A stretch of DNA of 15,403 nt, taken from the NCBI GenBank assembly GCA_964487155.1, contig CAZAQB010000076.1, positions 1 through 15,403 on the forward strand, given 5' to 3'. Origin of the DNA: CAZAQB01 sp964487155 (GTDB lineage Bacteria; Pseudomonadota; Gammaproteobacteria; Nitrococcales; Nitrococcaceae). Shown here piece by piece: positions 1-7,437 of this stretch. The notes under the pieces were generated by a model that was not told where the DNA came from, did not search any database, and saw only the letters and a list, made by a program, of their open reading frames with translations. The translations under genes and the position numbers were made by a program. Every line of letters begins with the position of its first letter. Position 1 is the first letter of the stretch.

Positions 1-33
1 GATCGGTCGTCCATGGACTACGGCCGCGGCTGA

Positions 34-376
34 GTTCTGCAGGTACCCTAGCGCAGCGCCCTGGCGGTGGGAATCGGTTCGGGTGCGCTACTGCTCCGCG
101 GGTAGAGCCTCGGGCCGATGAAGCAGGGGGGAGGTGGCGCGGCGGCGCTTCCGGCCGGCGAGCTTACGTCGGGACAGGACCAGGCCGCTCGCGGGAGGGC
201 TCCTGCGCGGGTAGGTCTCGACACGTGGAGAGACTTCGGTTTTCCGGGGCAGGGTGCCACCCAGCGCTTGCCCGGAGGGGCCATCGGTTGATCCGGCGCG
301 CCGGGCTTCGCGGACAAGGCAATGACCTGAAACGACCTTGCATGACTGATCAACATGGCAGGAGGTGGCTGCGCCG
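34..376. other. Leader region with no convincing gene
   Basis: This is the only stretch over 300 bases without a gene. Open frames cross it on both strands, but their translations are rich in Arg, Gly, Pro and Ser with no recognisable domain, as expected of GC-rich non-coding DNA. A plus-strand frame open from the left edge closes at a TGA ending at position 33 and could be the last ten codons of a gene outside the window; this cannot be verified. A 12-base perfect palindrome, CCGGCGCGCCGG, lies at 293-304. No tRNA or clear promoter was seen. The region ends in the strong ribosome site of the next gene. Confidence 0.5.
360..366 (+). promoter_or_regulatory. Ribosome binding site of the helicase-associated-type gene
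   Basis: AGGAGGT matches the anti-Shine-Dalgarno sequence well. It overlaps a GTG at 365 that could extend the frame, which argues against that GTG. The ATG at 377 follows about ten bases later and is preferred. An ATG at 395, preceded by a G-rich purine stretch, remains possible. Confidence 0.5.
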
Positions 377-2230
377 ATGAGGGGGTGGAATGCGATGCCG
401 GGCGTCGCGACGCTGCGCGACGCGTTACAGGCTGAGGGTGTGCAGTCGCTCAAGCAGACCTTGAAAGTGCTGCCGACCAAGGAGCGCCCGACGCGCAAGG
501 CCGACCTGGTGGCCCTGGTGGCAGCGCATCTGACCGGGGACGAGCTGCGCGCCCGCTGGCAGGCATTGGAGCCGCTGGAGCAGGCCGCGGTGGCGGAGGC
601 CGTCTATGCCCCGCACGGGATCTTCAATGCGCGGCAATTCCTCGCGCGCTACGGGTCCATACCGGCGTTCAGACGTGACCACCGGCGCTATGGCAGCCTG
701 CCGCGCCTGGCGGGACTGTTCTTCTTCCGCAGTGCCGGAAGCCTGGTGGTTCCCCAGGATCTGGCGCAGGAGTTGCGGGCCTTTGTTGCGGAGCCACCGC
801 CGCCGGTGCTTGAGACCATCGATCCGCTGCCGGCCCGGGTGGGCGGTGAGGCGGACCATCCGGCCCTGGCTGCCGGCCCGGGCGGCCCGCCCGAGCACCA
901 GAGCCTCGCGCTGACCTGCCGCGAAACCGAGGCGGATGCGCTCGGCGATCTTGCCACCGTGCTGCGCTGGGTGGCCCAGGGGCGGGTGGCGGTGAGCCCC
1001 AAGACTCCTCGGCCCACGGCAGCCACGGTCCGGGGCCTGAGCGAGGTGCTGAGCGGAGGGGATTTCTATCCCGCCGAGACGCCCAAGGACCGCTGGCACC
1101 AGGTCATCGGCTCCATCAAGCCCTTCGCCTGGCCGCTGCTGCTGCAGGCGGGCCGGCTGGCGGAGCGCCACGGCAATCGCCTGGCACTGACCCGGGCCGG
1201 CCAGGCGGCGCTGAGCCGGCCGGCCCCGGAGACCCTGCGCCGGCTGTGGGAGGCATGGCTGAAATCCAAGCTGCTGGATGAATTCAACCGGGTGGATGTC
1301 ATCAAGGGCCAGACGGGGCGCGGCAAACGCGGCCTCACCGACCCGAGCATGCGGCGCTTCACCATTGCCGAGGCGCTGGAGCACTGCCCCACCATCGCCT
1401 GGGTGAGCGTCAAGGAGCTGGCGCGCTACATGCGGGCCAATGACCTGGACTTCGAGGTCACCAACGATCCGTGGAGCCTTTACATCGGCGATGCCCACTA
1501 CGGCAACCTGGGCTCTAACGGAGCCCACGGCTGGGAGTTGCTCCAGGAGCGCTACCTGCGCTGCCTGCTGTTCGAATACGCGGCGACCCTGGGCCTGGTG
1601 GACGTGGCCTATATCGACCCGCGGGATGCGCAAGCCGATTACCGCGGGCTCTGGGGTGTCGACGATCTCGCGTTCCTGAGCCGCTACGATGGCCTGCTGG
1701 CGCTGCGCCTGACGGAGCTGGGCGCCTACTGCCTCGGCCTCACCGAGGATTACCAGCCCCGGCAGCGGCCGCTCGGGCTGCGCCTGAGCGTGCTGCCCAA
1801 CCTGCGCGTGCAGGTGCGGGAGGGGACCCCGCCACCCGAGGCCGTGGTGCTGCTGGAGAGCTGGGCGGAACAGGAGTCGGACACCGCCTGGCGCCTGGAC
1901 CCCGCGAGGGCCCTGCGCACGGTGGAAAGCGGGCGCTCCACCGCCGAGCTCAGAGAATTTCTGGAGGCCGGCGACGACCAGCCCCTCCCGGAGCCGGTGG
2001 AGGGCTTCCTGGCGGGGGCCGAACGCCGGGGCAGGGCGCTGCGGGTCAGCGGACCGGCCCTGTTGATCGACTGCGCCGATGCGGAACTGGCCCGTCACCT
2101 GGCCACCCACGCCCAGACCCGGGATCTGTGCGCACCGGCCGGCGAGCGCCAGCTGGTGGTCCGGGCGGAGGCCGAAGCCGCCTTCCGCAAGGCGGCGCAT
2201 GCCCTGGGCTATGGTCTGGCCAGCGGGTAG
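377..2230 (+). CDS. Helicase-associated-domain-like protein of unknown function
   Basis: This encodes a soluble protein of about 617 residues, with no signal peptide or membrane segment. The N-terminal 100 residues look like a SAP-like or winged-helix DNA-binding region: a leucine-rich helix, a PTRKADLVALVAAHL stretch and a second helical pair. The middle (about residues 270-450) is well-ordered and rich in Trp and Tyr, but I recognise no catalytic motif and no Walker A or B. The last 50 residues (LLIDCADAELARHL through FRKAAHALGYGL) resemble the end of the XPB/Ssl2 helicase-associated domain found in bacterial proteins that lack the motor. The family is a tentative inference. Such proteins are often neighbours of an XPB-type helicase; none is in this window, though one could lie to the left. 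The gene converges on the aconitase gene. Coding is well supported by length and codon pattern; function is unknown. Confidence 0.8.
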   Translation: MRGWNAMPGVATLRDALQAEGVQSLKQTLKVLPTKERPTRKADLVALVAAHLTGDELRARWQALEPLEQAAVAEAVYAPHGIFNARQFLARYGSIPAFRRDHRRYGSLPRLAGLFFFRSAGSLVVPQDLAQELRAFVAEPPPPVLETIDPLPARVGGEADHPALAAGPGGPPEHQSLALTCRETEADALGDLATVLRWVAQGRVAVSPKTPRPTAATVRGLSEVLSGGDFYPAETPKDRWHQVIGSIKPFAWPLLLQAGRLAERHGNRLALTRAGQAALSRPAPETLRRLWEAWLKSKLLDEFNRVDVIKGQTGRGKRGLTDPSMRRFTIAEALEHCPTIAWVSVKELARYMRANDLDFEVTNDPWSLYIGDAHYGNLGSNGAHGWELLQERYLRCLLFEYAATLGLVDVAYIDPRDAQADYRGLWGVDDLAFLSRYDGLLALRLTELGAYCLGLTEDYQPRQRPLGLRLSVLPNLRVQVREGTPPPEAVVLLESWAEQESDTAWRLDPARALRTVESGRSTAELREFLEAGDDQPLPEPVEGFLAGAERRGRALRVSGPALLIDCADAELARHLATHAQTRDLCAPAGERQLVVRAEAEAAFRKAAHALGYGLASG

Positions 2231-2271
2231 CGCCGCTGGCCGTCATCTGCGATGCATCGCCCCAAGGGGTT

Positions 2272-2330
2272 GGCGCTTTACCCGTAGACCCACGTTGCGA
2301 AGAAACGTGGGGAGCAGGGTGGTAAACGCC
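2272..2330. repeat. Nested inverted repeat (two-stem hairpin)
   Basis: Two inverted repeats are nested. The inner arms CCCACGTT (2289-2296) and AACGTGGG (2304-2311) pair perfectly over 8 bases around a 7-base loop. The outer arms GGCGCTTTACC (2272-2282) and GGTAAACGCC (2321-2330) pair apart from one extra C. Internal spacers are 6 and 9 bases. No T-tract follows on either strand, so it is not a classical intrinsic terminator, although it sits between convergent genes and could slow transcription. It could also be a dispersed palindromic element or a structured RNA. No second copy is evident in the window. Confidence 0.5.
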
Positions 2331-2504
2331 AAGGTGCCTGACGCACTCGCGGCGTTTGACCCCGGCACCGCCCGGCCACTGATCGAGTTCCAGCAAGCCC
2401 TCCTGCGAGGCGGGTCGCCGCTCAGGGTGGCCCAGCCAGAACTGATCGCCGCATTCGTCTCCGCCACGAACGCCCGGAAGAGCTCTCCCTGCCCGCGCTG
2501 CTGA
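2319..2504 (+). pseudogene. Truncated AhpD/carboxymuconolactone decarboxylase-like remnant
   Basis: The plus-strand frame from about 2319 reads as the N-terminal part of an AhpD-like 'peroxidase-related' protein: a short lead-in, LIEFQQALLRG, then SPLRVAQPELIAAFVSATNA. In this family a CxxC(x)nH redox motif normally follows directly (as in ...NACxYC...). Here the frame turns into an unrelated RKSSPCPRC and stops. Another frame just downstream reads EELSLPALLKRS, which could be residue from further along the same gene, fitting an internal deletion plus frame change. With about 61 codons and no active site, this is most likely a decayed fragment. The family assignment is by recalled pattern, not by search. 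The candidate GTG starts at 2319 and 2334 lie in or next to the upstream inverted repeat. Confidence 0.45.
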
Positions 2505-2512
2505 AGCGGTCC

Positions 2513-4450
2513 CTATGCCGCCTTCTTCTCGCGCACCCAGTTGATCAGGCTCCCGGCAAAAAGCACCTGGATCTGGCGCTCGCTCAGAGAATGTCCCAGG
2601 TGGATCGTCGAGTCCTGAGTTCGGTTGTGGCAGGTCAGATCGCCGCTCTTGAGCCCTGCCTGGACATCGGTCAGCTCCAGCTCGTCACCCTGCTCGATGG
2701 CGTCGTAGTCCGCGGCGTCCCGGAACTCCAGCGGCAGGACGCCGAAGTTGACCAGGTTCTGCCAGTGAATGCGGGCGAAGCTCTTCGCCAGCACGGCCTT
2801 CACGCCCAGATAGGCCGGGGCAATGGCGGCGTGTTCGCGGCTGGAGCCCTGGCCGTAGTTCTCGCCCCCGATCACGAACGAGCCCTGCGCCTGGTATTCG
2901 AGGGCGCGCTCGTAGAAGCCCTCGTCGAGCCGGGAAAAGGCGAACTGGCTGATCGCCGGAATATTGCTGCGGTAGGGCATGACCCTGGCGCCGCCGGGCA
3001 GGATCTCGTCGGTTGAGACGTCGTCGCCAGTCTTCAGCAGCGCGGGCCCGGACAGGCGATCCGCCAGCGGCTCTGTCTCGGGCAGGCCGGCGATATTCGG
3101 GCCTTTTTCCAGCGCCACGTGCTCGTGCTCGCCGGCCGGCTCGATGAGAATGGAGACGTTGGCGTCCATGCGCTCCGGCTCCCGGAAACGCGGGTAGTCC
3201 ATGCCCAGGGTTCGGGGGTCGGTAATCTCGCCGGTCAGAGCGGCGGCGGTGGCCGTCTCCGGACTGCACAGGTACACCGCGTCCTCCTCGGTGCCCGAGC
3301 GGCCCGGGAAGTTGCGCGGCACGGTGCGCAGGCTGTTGCGCCCGGTGGCCGGCGCCTGGCCCATGCCGATGCAGCCGTTGCAGCCGGTCTGGTGCAGCCG
3401 GGCGCCAGCCTCGATCAGGTTGGACAGCACGCCCTGCTTGATCATGGCGTCGAGGATCTGGCGGGAGGTCGGGTTGACGTCGAAGGACACCCCGGGGGCG
3501 ATGCGGCGTCCCGCGACCATGTTGCCGGCGATGCCGAAGTCCCGCAGGCCGGGGTTGGCGGAGGAACCGATGTAGCTCTGATAGACGCCGCGCCCGGCCA
3601 CCTCGCGCACCGGCACGACGTTGCCGGGGCTGCTCGGCAGCGCGATCAGCGGCTCGAGCTGCGAGAGGTCGATCTCGATGGTCTCGTCATAGTTGGCCGC
3701 TGGGTCGGCCAGCAGCTCGCTCCAGTCGCCGGCCCGGCCCTGCTGCTCCAGGAAGGCGCGGGTCCGGCCGTCCGATGGAAACACACTTGCCGTCGCGCCG
3801 GTCTCCATGCCCATGTTGGCGATGACATGGCGGTCCATGGCGCTGAGGTGGTCCAGGCCGGGACCGAAATACTCGAGAATCCAGCCCTTGCCGCCGTCGA
3901 CGTCGTAGCGCCGAAGCACCTCAAGGATCACGTCCTTGGCACTGACCCAGTCCGGCAGCTGCCCGCTGAGCCGGATACCGCGCACCTTGGGCATGCGCAC
4001 GTAGAACGGCTCGCCGGCCATGGCCATGGCCACCTCCAGGCCGCCGGCGCCGATGGCCAGCATGCCCATGGCGCCGGCTGCACAGGTATGGCTGTCCGAA
4101 CCCAGCAGGGTCTTGCCCGGCTTGCCGAATCTTTCCATATGAACCGGGTGGCTGACGCCGTTGCCCGGCGGCGAGAAGTGCACGCCGTACTTGCGTGCTG
4201 CGCTGTGCAGGAAGACATGGTCGTCGGGGTTGCGGAAGTCTTCCTGCAGCAGGTTGTGGTCCACGTACTGCGCCGAGACCTCGGTGCGCACCCGGGGCAG
4301 GCCTATCGCCTCGAATTCCTGCATGACCAGGGTGCCGGTGGCGTCCTGGGTGAGGGTCTGGTCGATGCGCAGGCCGATCTCGGCCCCGGGGGTCAACTCG
4401 CCCGCGACCAGGTGGGACTCGATGAGCTTCTCGGCGACGTTGCGAGCCAT
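2513..4450 (-). CDS. Aconitate hydratase, short Aquifex-type
   Basis: This encodes a 645-residue cytoplasmic iron-sulfur enzyme of the TCA cycle, interconverting citrate, cis-aconitate and isocitrate. It is shorter than the roughly 890-residue AcnA and AcnB and fits the 'Aquifex-type' group. Visible active-site parts, by analogy with mitochondrial aconitase, are: D64-H65; H101; D119-S-H121; cluster cysteines C357 and C360 (GCNGCIG); substrate arginines R379 and R384 (PRNFPGRSG); and the swivel-domain serine motif S536-S537-R538 in YGQGSSREHAA. The position normally holding the first cluster cysteine (VGSCTN) reads IGSSAN, with Ser297. C123, next to the DSH motif, is one possible substitute ligand. 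The ATG at 4450 is preceded by GGAG at 8 bases. The gene stands alone, diverging from the TetR operon and converging on the left-hand gene. Homoaconitase or methylcitrate-type activity is less likely but not excluded. Confidence 0.92.
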   Translation of the reverse strand: MARNVAEKLIESHLVAGELTPGAEIGLRIDQTLTQDATGTLVMQEFEAIGLPRVRTEVSAQYVDHNLLQEDFRNPDDHVFLHSAARKYGVHFSPPGNGVSHPVHMERFGKPGKTLLGSDSHTCAAGAMGMLAIGAGGLEVAMAMAGEPFYVRMPKVRGIRLSGQLPDWVSAKDVILEVLRRYDVDGGKGWILEYFGPGLDHLSAMDRHVIANMGMETGATASVFPSDGRTRAFLEQQGRAGDWSELLADPAANYDETIEIDLSQLEPLIALPSSPGNVVPVREVAGRGVYQSYIGSSANPGLRDFGIAGNMVAGRRIAPGVSFDVNPTSRQILDAMIKQGVLSNLIEAGARLHQTGCNGCIGMGQAPATGRNSLRTVPRNFPGRSGTEEDAVYLCSPETATAAALTGEITDPRTLGMDYPRFREPERMDANVSILIEPAGEHEHVALEKGPNIAGLPETEPLADRLSGPALLKTGDDVSTDEILPGGARVMPYRSNIPAISQFAFSRLDEGFYERALEYQAQGSFVIGGENYGQGSSREHAAIAPAYLGVKAVLAKSFARIHWQNLVNFGVLPLEFRDAADYDAIEQGDELELTDVQAGLKSGDLTCHNRTQDSTIHLGHSLSERQIQVLFAGSLINWVREKKAA

Positions 4451-4681
4451 ACTCCATACTCCGAAAAGACCTCTGTTCCATCAAGACATTGCGGCCCGGG
4501 CCCGGCTTTGCAAGGGCCGCCCCCCGCGCTTGACCGCAACGTGCGACTGGCGCTGATGGCGGCCTCCACTGGGCGGATTGCCGGCATGCGGCGGCACGCC
4601 TCCGCCGTCAATCATTGCTGCTCGCGTACCACCAGTTCGAGCGCCCGTCCGCCTTGTATGCCGCCTGCCTACGTCCCAGAC

Positions 4682-4697
4682 TATACTGATCGTTCTA
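4682..4697. promoter_or_regulatory. Imperfect palindrome and -10-like element upstream of tetR-type gene
   Basis: TATACTGATCGTTCTA lies 12 bases before the first ATG of the regulator. It has an imperfect dyad (10 of 16 positions symmetric) centred on GATC, the size and placement of a TetR-family operator. TATACT at its left end could be a -10 box, but no good -35 sits at 16-18 bases; TTGTAT at 4654-4659 is 22 bases away. Autoregulation of the regulator-transporter operon is inferred from position. Confidence 0.35.
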
Positions 4698-4709
4698 TTT
4701 TGATCCGGA

Positions 4710-5285
4710 ATGCACAACATGCAGGCAGGCAAGCGCGAACAACTGGTGGCGACGGCGGAACGCCTGTTCTACACGGAGGGCTTCCATGCCACTGGCATCG
4801 GCCGCCTGGTGGCCGAGGCGGGCGTCGCGCGAATGACGCTCTACAACCATTTCCCGTCGAAAGAGGCGCTGATCGAGGCGGTCCTTGAGCGGCGCTTTCG
4901 CCGCTACCTTGACGAACTGCGCAGCGCAATCGATCTCCGGGGCGACACGCCGGCGGTCACGGCCCTGGTGGACTGCCATTGCCGCTGGCTGGGCGGTGCC
5001 TCGCGCGAGGGCTGTATCGTCGTCAAGGCGATCTCGGAATTCGAGCATCACTCGGCGCGCATCGCCGGCCAGGGGCGGCGCTTCAAGCAGGAACTGCTCG
5101 GGCTGATCCGCGATGCGCTGGCCCGCGACCTGCGACCGGCGGACGTGGCCACGGCCGAGCGGGTGCTGCTGACGATGGAGGGGGCCAACACGCTGGCGCT
5201 GGTGCTGGGGCCCGGGCGCGCCGTCAGCCACCTGCGGGCAATGCTGCCCGGGCTTCTGGATGCGTGCATGGGGGAGCCGGCATGA
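4710..5285 (+). CDS. TetR/AcrR-family transcriptional regulator
   Basis: This encodes a 191-residue one-component regulator. The N-terminal helix-turn-helix is typical of TetR proteins: helix 1 with LVATAERLFYTEGFHATG, then IGRLVAEAGVARMTLYNHF and the conserved PSKEALIEAVLERR that leads into the ligand-binding domain (about residues 60-191). The C-terminal half is alpha-helical with a Cys-containing segment (CHCRWL, REGCIVVKA), usual in TetR proteins tied to small electrophiles or drugs; the ligand cannot be told. The start may be the ATG at 4710 or the one at 4719; neither has a strong ribosome site. Its stop codon overlaps the start of the MFS gene in ATGA, so the two are translationally coupled. 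It probably represses this operon through the palindrome just upstream. Confidence 0.93.
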   Translation: MHNMQAGKREQLVATAERLFYTEGFHATGIGRLVAEAGVARMTLYNHFPSKEALIEAVLERRFRRYLDELRSAIDLRGDTPAVTALVDCHCRWLGGASREGCIVVKAISEFEHHSARIAGQGRRFKQELLGLIRDALARDLRPADVATAERVLLTMEGANTLALVLGPGRAVSHLRAMLPGLLDACMGEPA

Positions 5286-6544
5286 AGCCCATCGAAACCA
5301 CCGGCTTCGCCGTGCTCGGCGCCGCGCTGGTCGCCATCAGTTACGGGCTCGCGCGTTTCGCTTTCGGGCTTTTCGTGCCGCCCATCCGCGCCGAGTTGGA
5401 ACTGACGCCGGATGTGATCGGCGTTATCGGTGCGCTGCCGTTCATCAGTTTCGTGCTGGCCACGGTGGTCGCGCCGATCGCCACCCATCGCCTCGGTGCC
5501 CGCAGCACGGCGGTGGTGTCCGGCGCTTTCGGCGCCGGCGGCCTGACCCTGATCAGCCAGGCCACCGGCGCGCTGTCGCTCGGCGCGGGTGTGTTCGCCT
5601 GCGGCGTCTGCACCGGGCTGATGATGCCCGCGCTCACCTCCGCCATGCAGGCGCTGGTGAAACGCTCGCTGCATGGACGCGTCAGCGCGGTCATGAATGC
5701 GGGCACCAGCGTCGGCGTCGTGTTCGCGGTGCCGGCGGTGCTGTTGCTGGCCAACGCCTGGCGTCTGGCGTACATATCCTTTGCCGTCGCCGCCGCCGTC
5801 GGGGTCGTGGCCGCGTGGTACTTCATCCCCTCGGTGTCGCGGGTCACCCCGGCGAATACCACCTTGCCGCCGATCAGCGCGCTGCAGTGGGCGCGCCTCG
5901 CCTGGCTGGCGTCTTTCGCATTCGCGATGGGCTTCATCGCCTCGGGGTACTGGATCTTCGCCCCCGACCTGGCGGTCAACCTCGGTGCGCTGCCAGCCGA
6001 CCAGACCGGCTGGCTGTGGCTCGCCGTGGGCATCGCCGGGCTCGGCGGCGCGGTGGTGAGCGACCTGGCCGATCGCAATAACCCGGCTATCACCCAGGCC
6101 CTGATGCTGGTGACCCTGTCCGCGAGCCTGGCATTGCTCGCCGCCAGCCCCGGTCAGCTGGTACTCGCGGTGTTTTCCGCGGCGGTCTTCGGCTTTGCCT
6201 ACATGTGCCTGACCGGGCTGTACCTGATCAGCGGCATCCGTCTGTTGCCGGGCCGGCTTTCGTTGGGGCCGGTCCTGCCGTTCCTCGCCGTCGCGGTCGG
6301 ACAGGCCGTCGGCTCGCCGGTCGCCGGCCTGGTGGTGAAGGAATTCGGCTATGCCGACGCGTTCGCCATGTTCGCCGCCCTCGGCATGCTGGTGGCGGCC
6401 CTGTCACCGCTGTATCCGCGGCTCTTCGAGGAGGGGCCGGACGAAGAAGAGGTAACCGGCCTCCAGGCCGCGTACGACCAGTACAGCGATGGCATAGCCG
6501 ACGAGCCACTGCAGCCTGCCACCGAGGAAGGGGCGCAGTCGTGA
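5282..6544 (+). CDS. MFS transporter, probable efflux pump
   Basis: This encodes a 420-residue inner-membrane protein with about 12 hydrophobic segments and the usual two six-helix halves. The first segment, YGLARFAFGLFVPPI, is the RF..G...P signature of helix 1 in small-molecule MFS carriers. The loop after helix 2 (THRLGARSTAVV) stands where MFS motif A normally lies, although its aspartate is absent. A hydrophilic, acidic C-terminal tail of about 45 residues (FEEGPDEEEV onward) follows the last helix. The ATG overlaps the stop of the TetR gene by four bases, so the regulator almost certainly controls it. The substrate is unknown; drug or toxic-metabolite export is the usual role of TetR-coupled MFS genes. 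Uptake of an organic acid is an alternative, given the dehalogenase-like gene downstream. Confidence 0.9.
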   Translation: MKPIETTGFAVLGAALVAISYGLARFAFGLFVPPIRAELELTPDVIGVIGALPFISFVLATVVAPIATHRLGARSTAVVSGAFGAGGLTLISQATGALSLGAGVFACGVCTGLMMPALTSAMQALVKRSLHGRVSAVMNAGTSVGVVFAVPAVLLLANAWRLAYISFAVAAAVGVVAAWYFIPSVSRVTPANTTLPPISALQWARLAWLASFAFAMGFIASGYWIFAPDLAVNLGALPADQTGWLWLAVGIAGLGGAVVSDLADRNNPAITQALMLVTLSASLALLAASPGQLVLAVFSAAVFGFAYMCLTGLYLISGIRLLPGRLSLGPVLPFLAVAVGQAVGSPVAGLVVKEFGYADAFAMFAALGMLVAALSPLYPRLFEEGPDEEEVTGLQAAYDQYSDGIADEPLQPATEEGAQS

Positions 6545-6701
6545 CCGGAGAACTCCCCATTGCCCGCTCCGCCGCCGCCCGTGAATCACCGGCTGGCGGC
6601 TCGGAGAACGGTGTCTGCGCTGATCCGGGGATCGCGGTGGGCGGACGCCTCGTCGGTACGACGGGGGGCGGAGATACAGTCTGACGAAACGCTGCCATCG
6701 C

Positions 6702-6707
6702 AGGAGG
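6702..6707 (+). promoter_or_regulatory. Ribosome binding site that sets the HAD start
   Basis: AGGAGG sits five bases before the GTG at 6713. The frame is open further upstream to 6560, but that extension is compositionally poor. The HAD nucleophile motif begins ten codons after this GTG, the normal distance for the family. Confidence 0.7.
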
Positions 6708-6712
6708 TTCCC

Positions 6713-7387
6713 GTGCCCAACCGCCCGCTCGCTGTTGCCTTCGACGTCCTCGAGACGCTCCTCGACCTGCAGCCGCTGCATGATCGCTTTGCCGAGATCG
6801 GCCAGCCCACGCAGTTGCTGCAGCCATGGTTTCTCCGCTTCCAGCGCGACTGCATGGCCCTCGCGCTCAGCGGGGACTTCGGCGAGTTCTACCCCGCGGC
6901 GCGCCAGGCGTTGCGCACGGAGACTGGCCAGAGCGTCACCGAGGAGCAGATCGACCACGTGCTTGAGGCCTTCGGCACGCTGCCGGCGCATCCCGACGCC
7001 GCCCCGGCCATGCGCCGGCTCGCGGCGGCCGGGCTACGGATCGGTTGCCTCACGGTAGGCGACCCGGACACCACTGCCCGGTTCCTGCAGCAGGCCGGCC
7101 TTGCCGAACACGTCGATCAAGTGGTGACCACCCAGCAGCTGCGGACGTGGAAGCCCGTGCCCGCCGTCTACCATTTCACGGCCGAGGCCCTCGGCGTTCC
7201 GGCGCATCGGCTCGCGCTGGTGGCGGTGCACGCCTGGGACTGCCACGGCGCCAAGCGGGCGGGGTGTCTCGCCGGCTGGTGCTCACGGCTCGAAGGCGCC
7301 TACGGCGACGTGTTTACCCCACCGGATGTGACCGGCGACGACCTCGAGCAGGTGGCCGAGGGGTTGCTCGCGCTGCCGCAGGACTGA
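6713..7387 (+). CDS. HAD hydrolase, haloacid dehalogenase type II-like
   Basis: This encodes a 224-residue cytoplasmic enzyme of the HAD superfamily in the (S)-2-haloacid dehalogenase (type II) group. Motif I is FDVLETLLD, with nucleophile D11 and T15. The cap segment QPWFLRFQRD matches the substrate-contacting helix of type II dehalogenases. Motif II is CLTVGD (T114), where family members usually have LTNG or LSNG, so the conserved Asn is Val115. Motif III is the lysine in RTWKP (K147). Motif IV is VAVHAWDCHGAKRAG (H173, W175, D176), very typical of the type II group. Whether it dehalogenates or acts on a phosphate ester cannot be told. It lies 168 bases after the MFS gene on the same strand, with its own strong ribosome site, and may share that operon. 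It converges on the nucleotide-carrier gene with a 50-base gap. Confidence 0.88.
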   Translation: MPNRPLAVAFDVLETLLDLQPLHDRFAEIGQPTQLLQPWFLRFQRDCMALALSGDFGEFYPAARQALRTETGQSVTEEQIDHVLEAFGTLPAHPDAAPAMRRLAAAGLRIGCLTVGDPDTTARFLQQAGLAEHVDQVVTTQQLRTWKPVPAVYHFTAEALGVPAHRLALVAVHAWDCHGAKRAGCLAGWCSRLEGAYGDVFTPPDVTGDDLEQVAEGLLALPQD

Positions 7388-7437
7388 ACGCCCGCGGCCA
7401 TCGGGGACGCGCAGCGGCTGGGGGCTGAGGGAAAAAT

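Noticed and set aside
293..304. 12-base palindrome CCGGCGCGCCGG in the leader region
   Set aside because: Such GC palindromes arise often by chance in DNA of this composition, and nothing links it to a gene or promoter.
425..2200. Long minus-strand open frame of about 590 codons antisense to the helicase-associated-type gene
   Set aside because: Its translation is a Gln/Gly/Arg-rich shadow with no domain. Long antisense frames are common in GC-rich genes.
3119..4888. Long plus-strand open frame of about 589 codons antisense to aconitase and running into the TetR gene
   Set aside because: It is the mirror of the aconitase frame, rich in His, Gly and Val with no motif; the aconitase on the other strand is unambiguous.
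6541..6684. GTG overlapping the MFS stop (GTGA) that opens a 47-codon frame
   Set aside because: The frame has no recognisable domain, is Gly/Ala-rich and lacks a good ribosome site; it is probably the spacer before the HAD gene.
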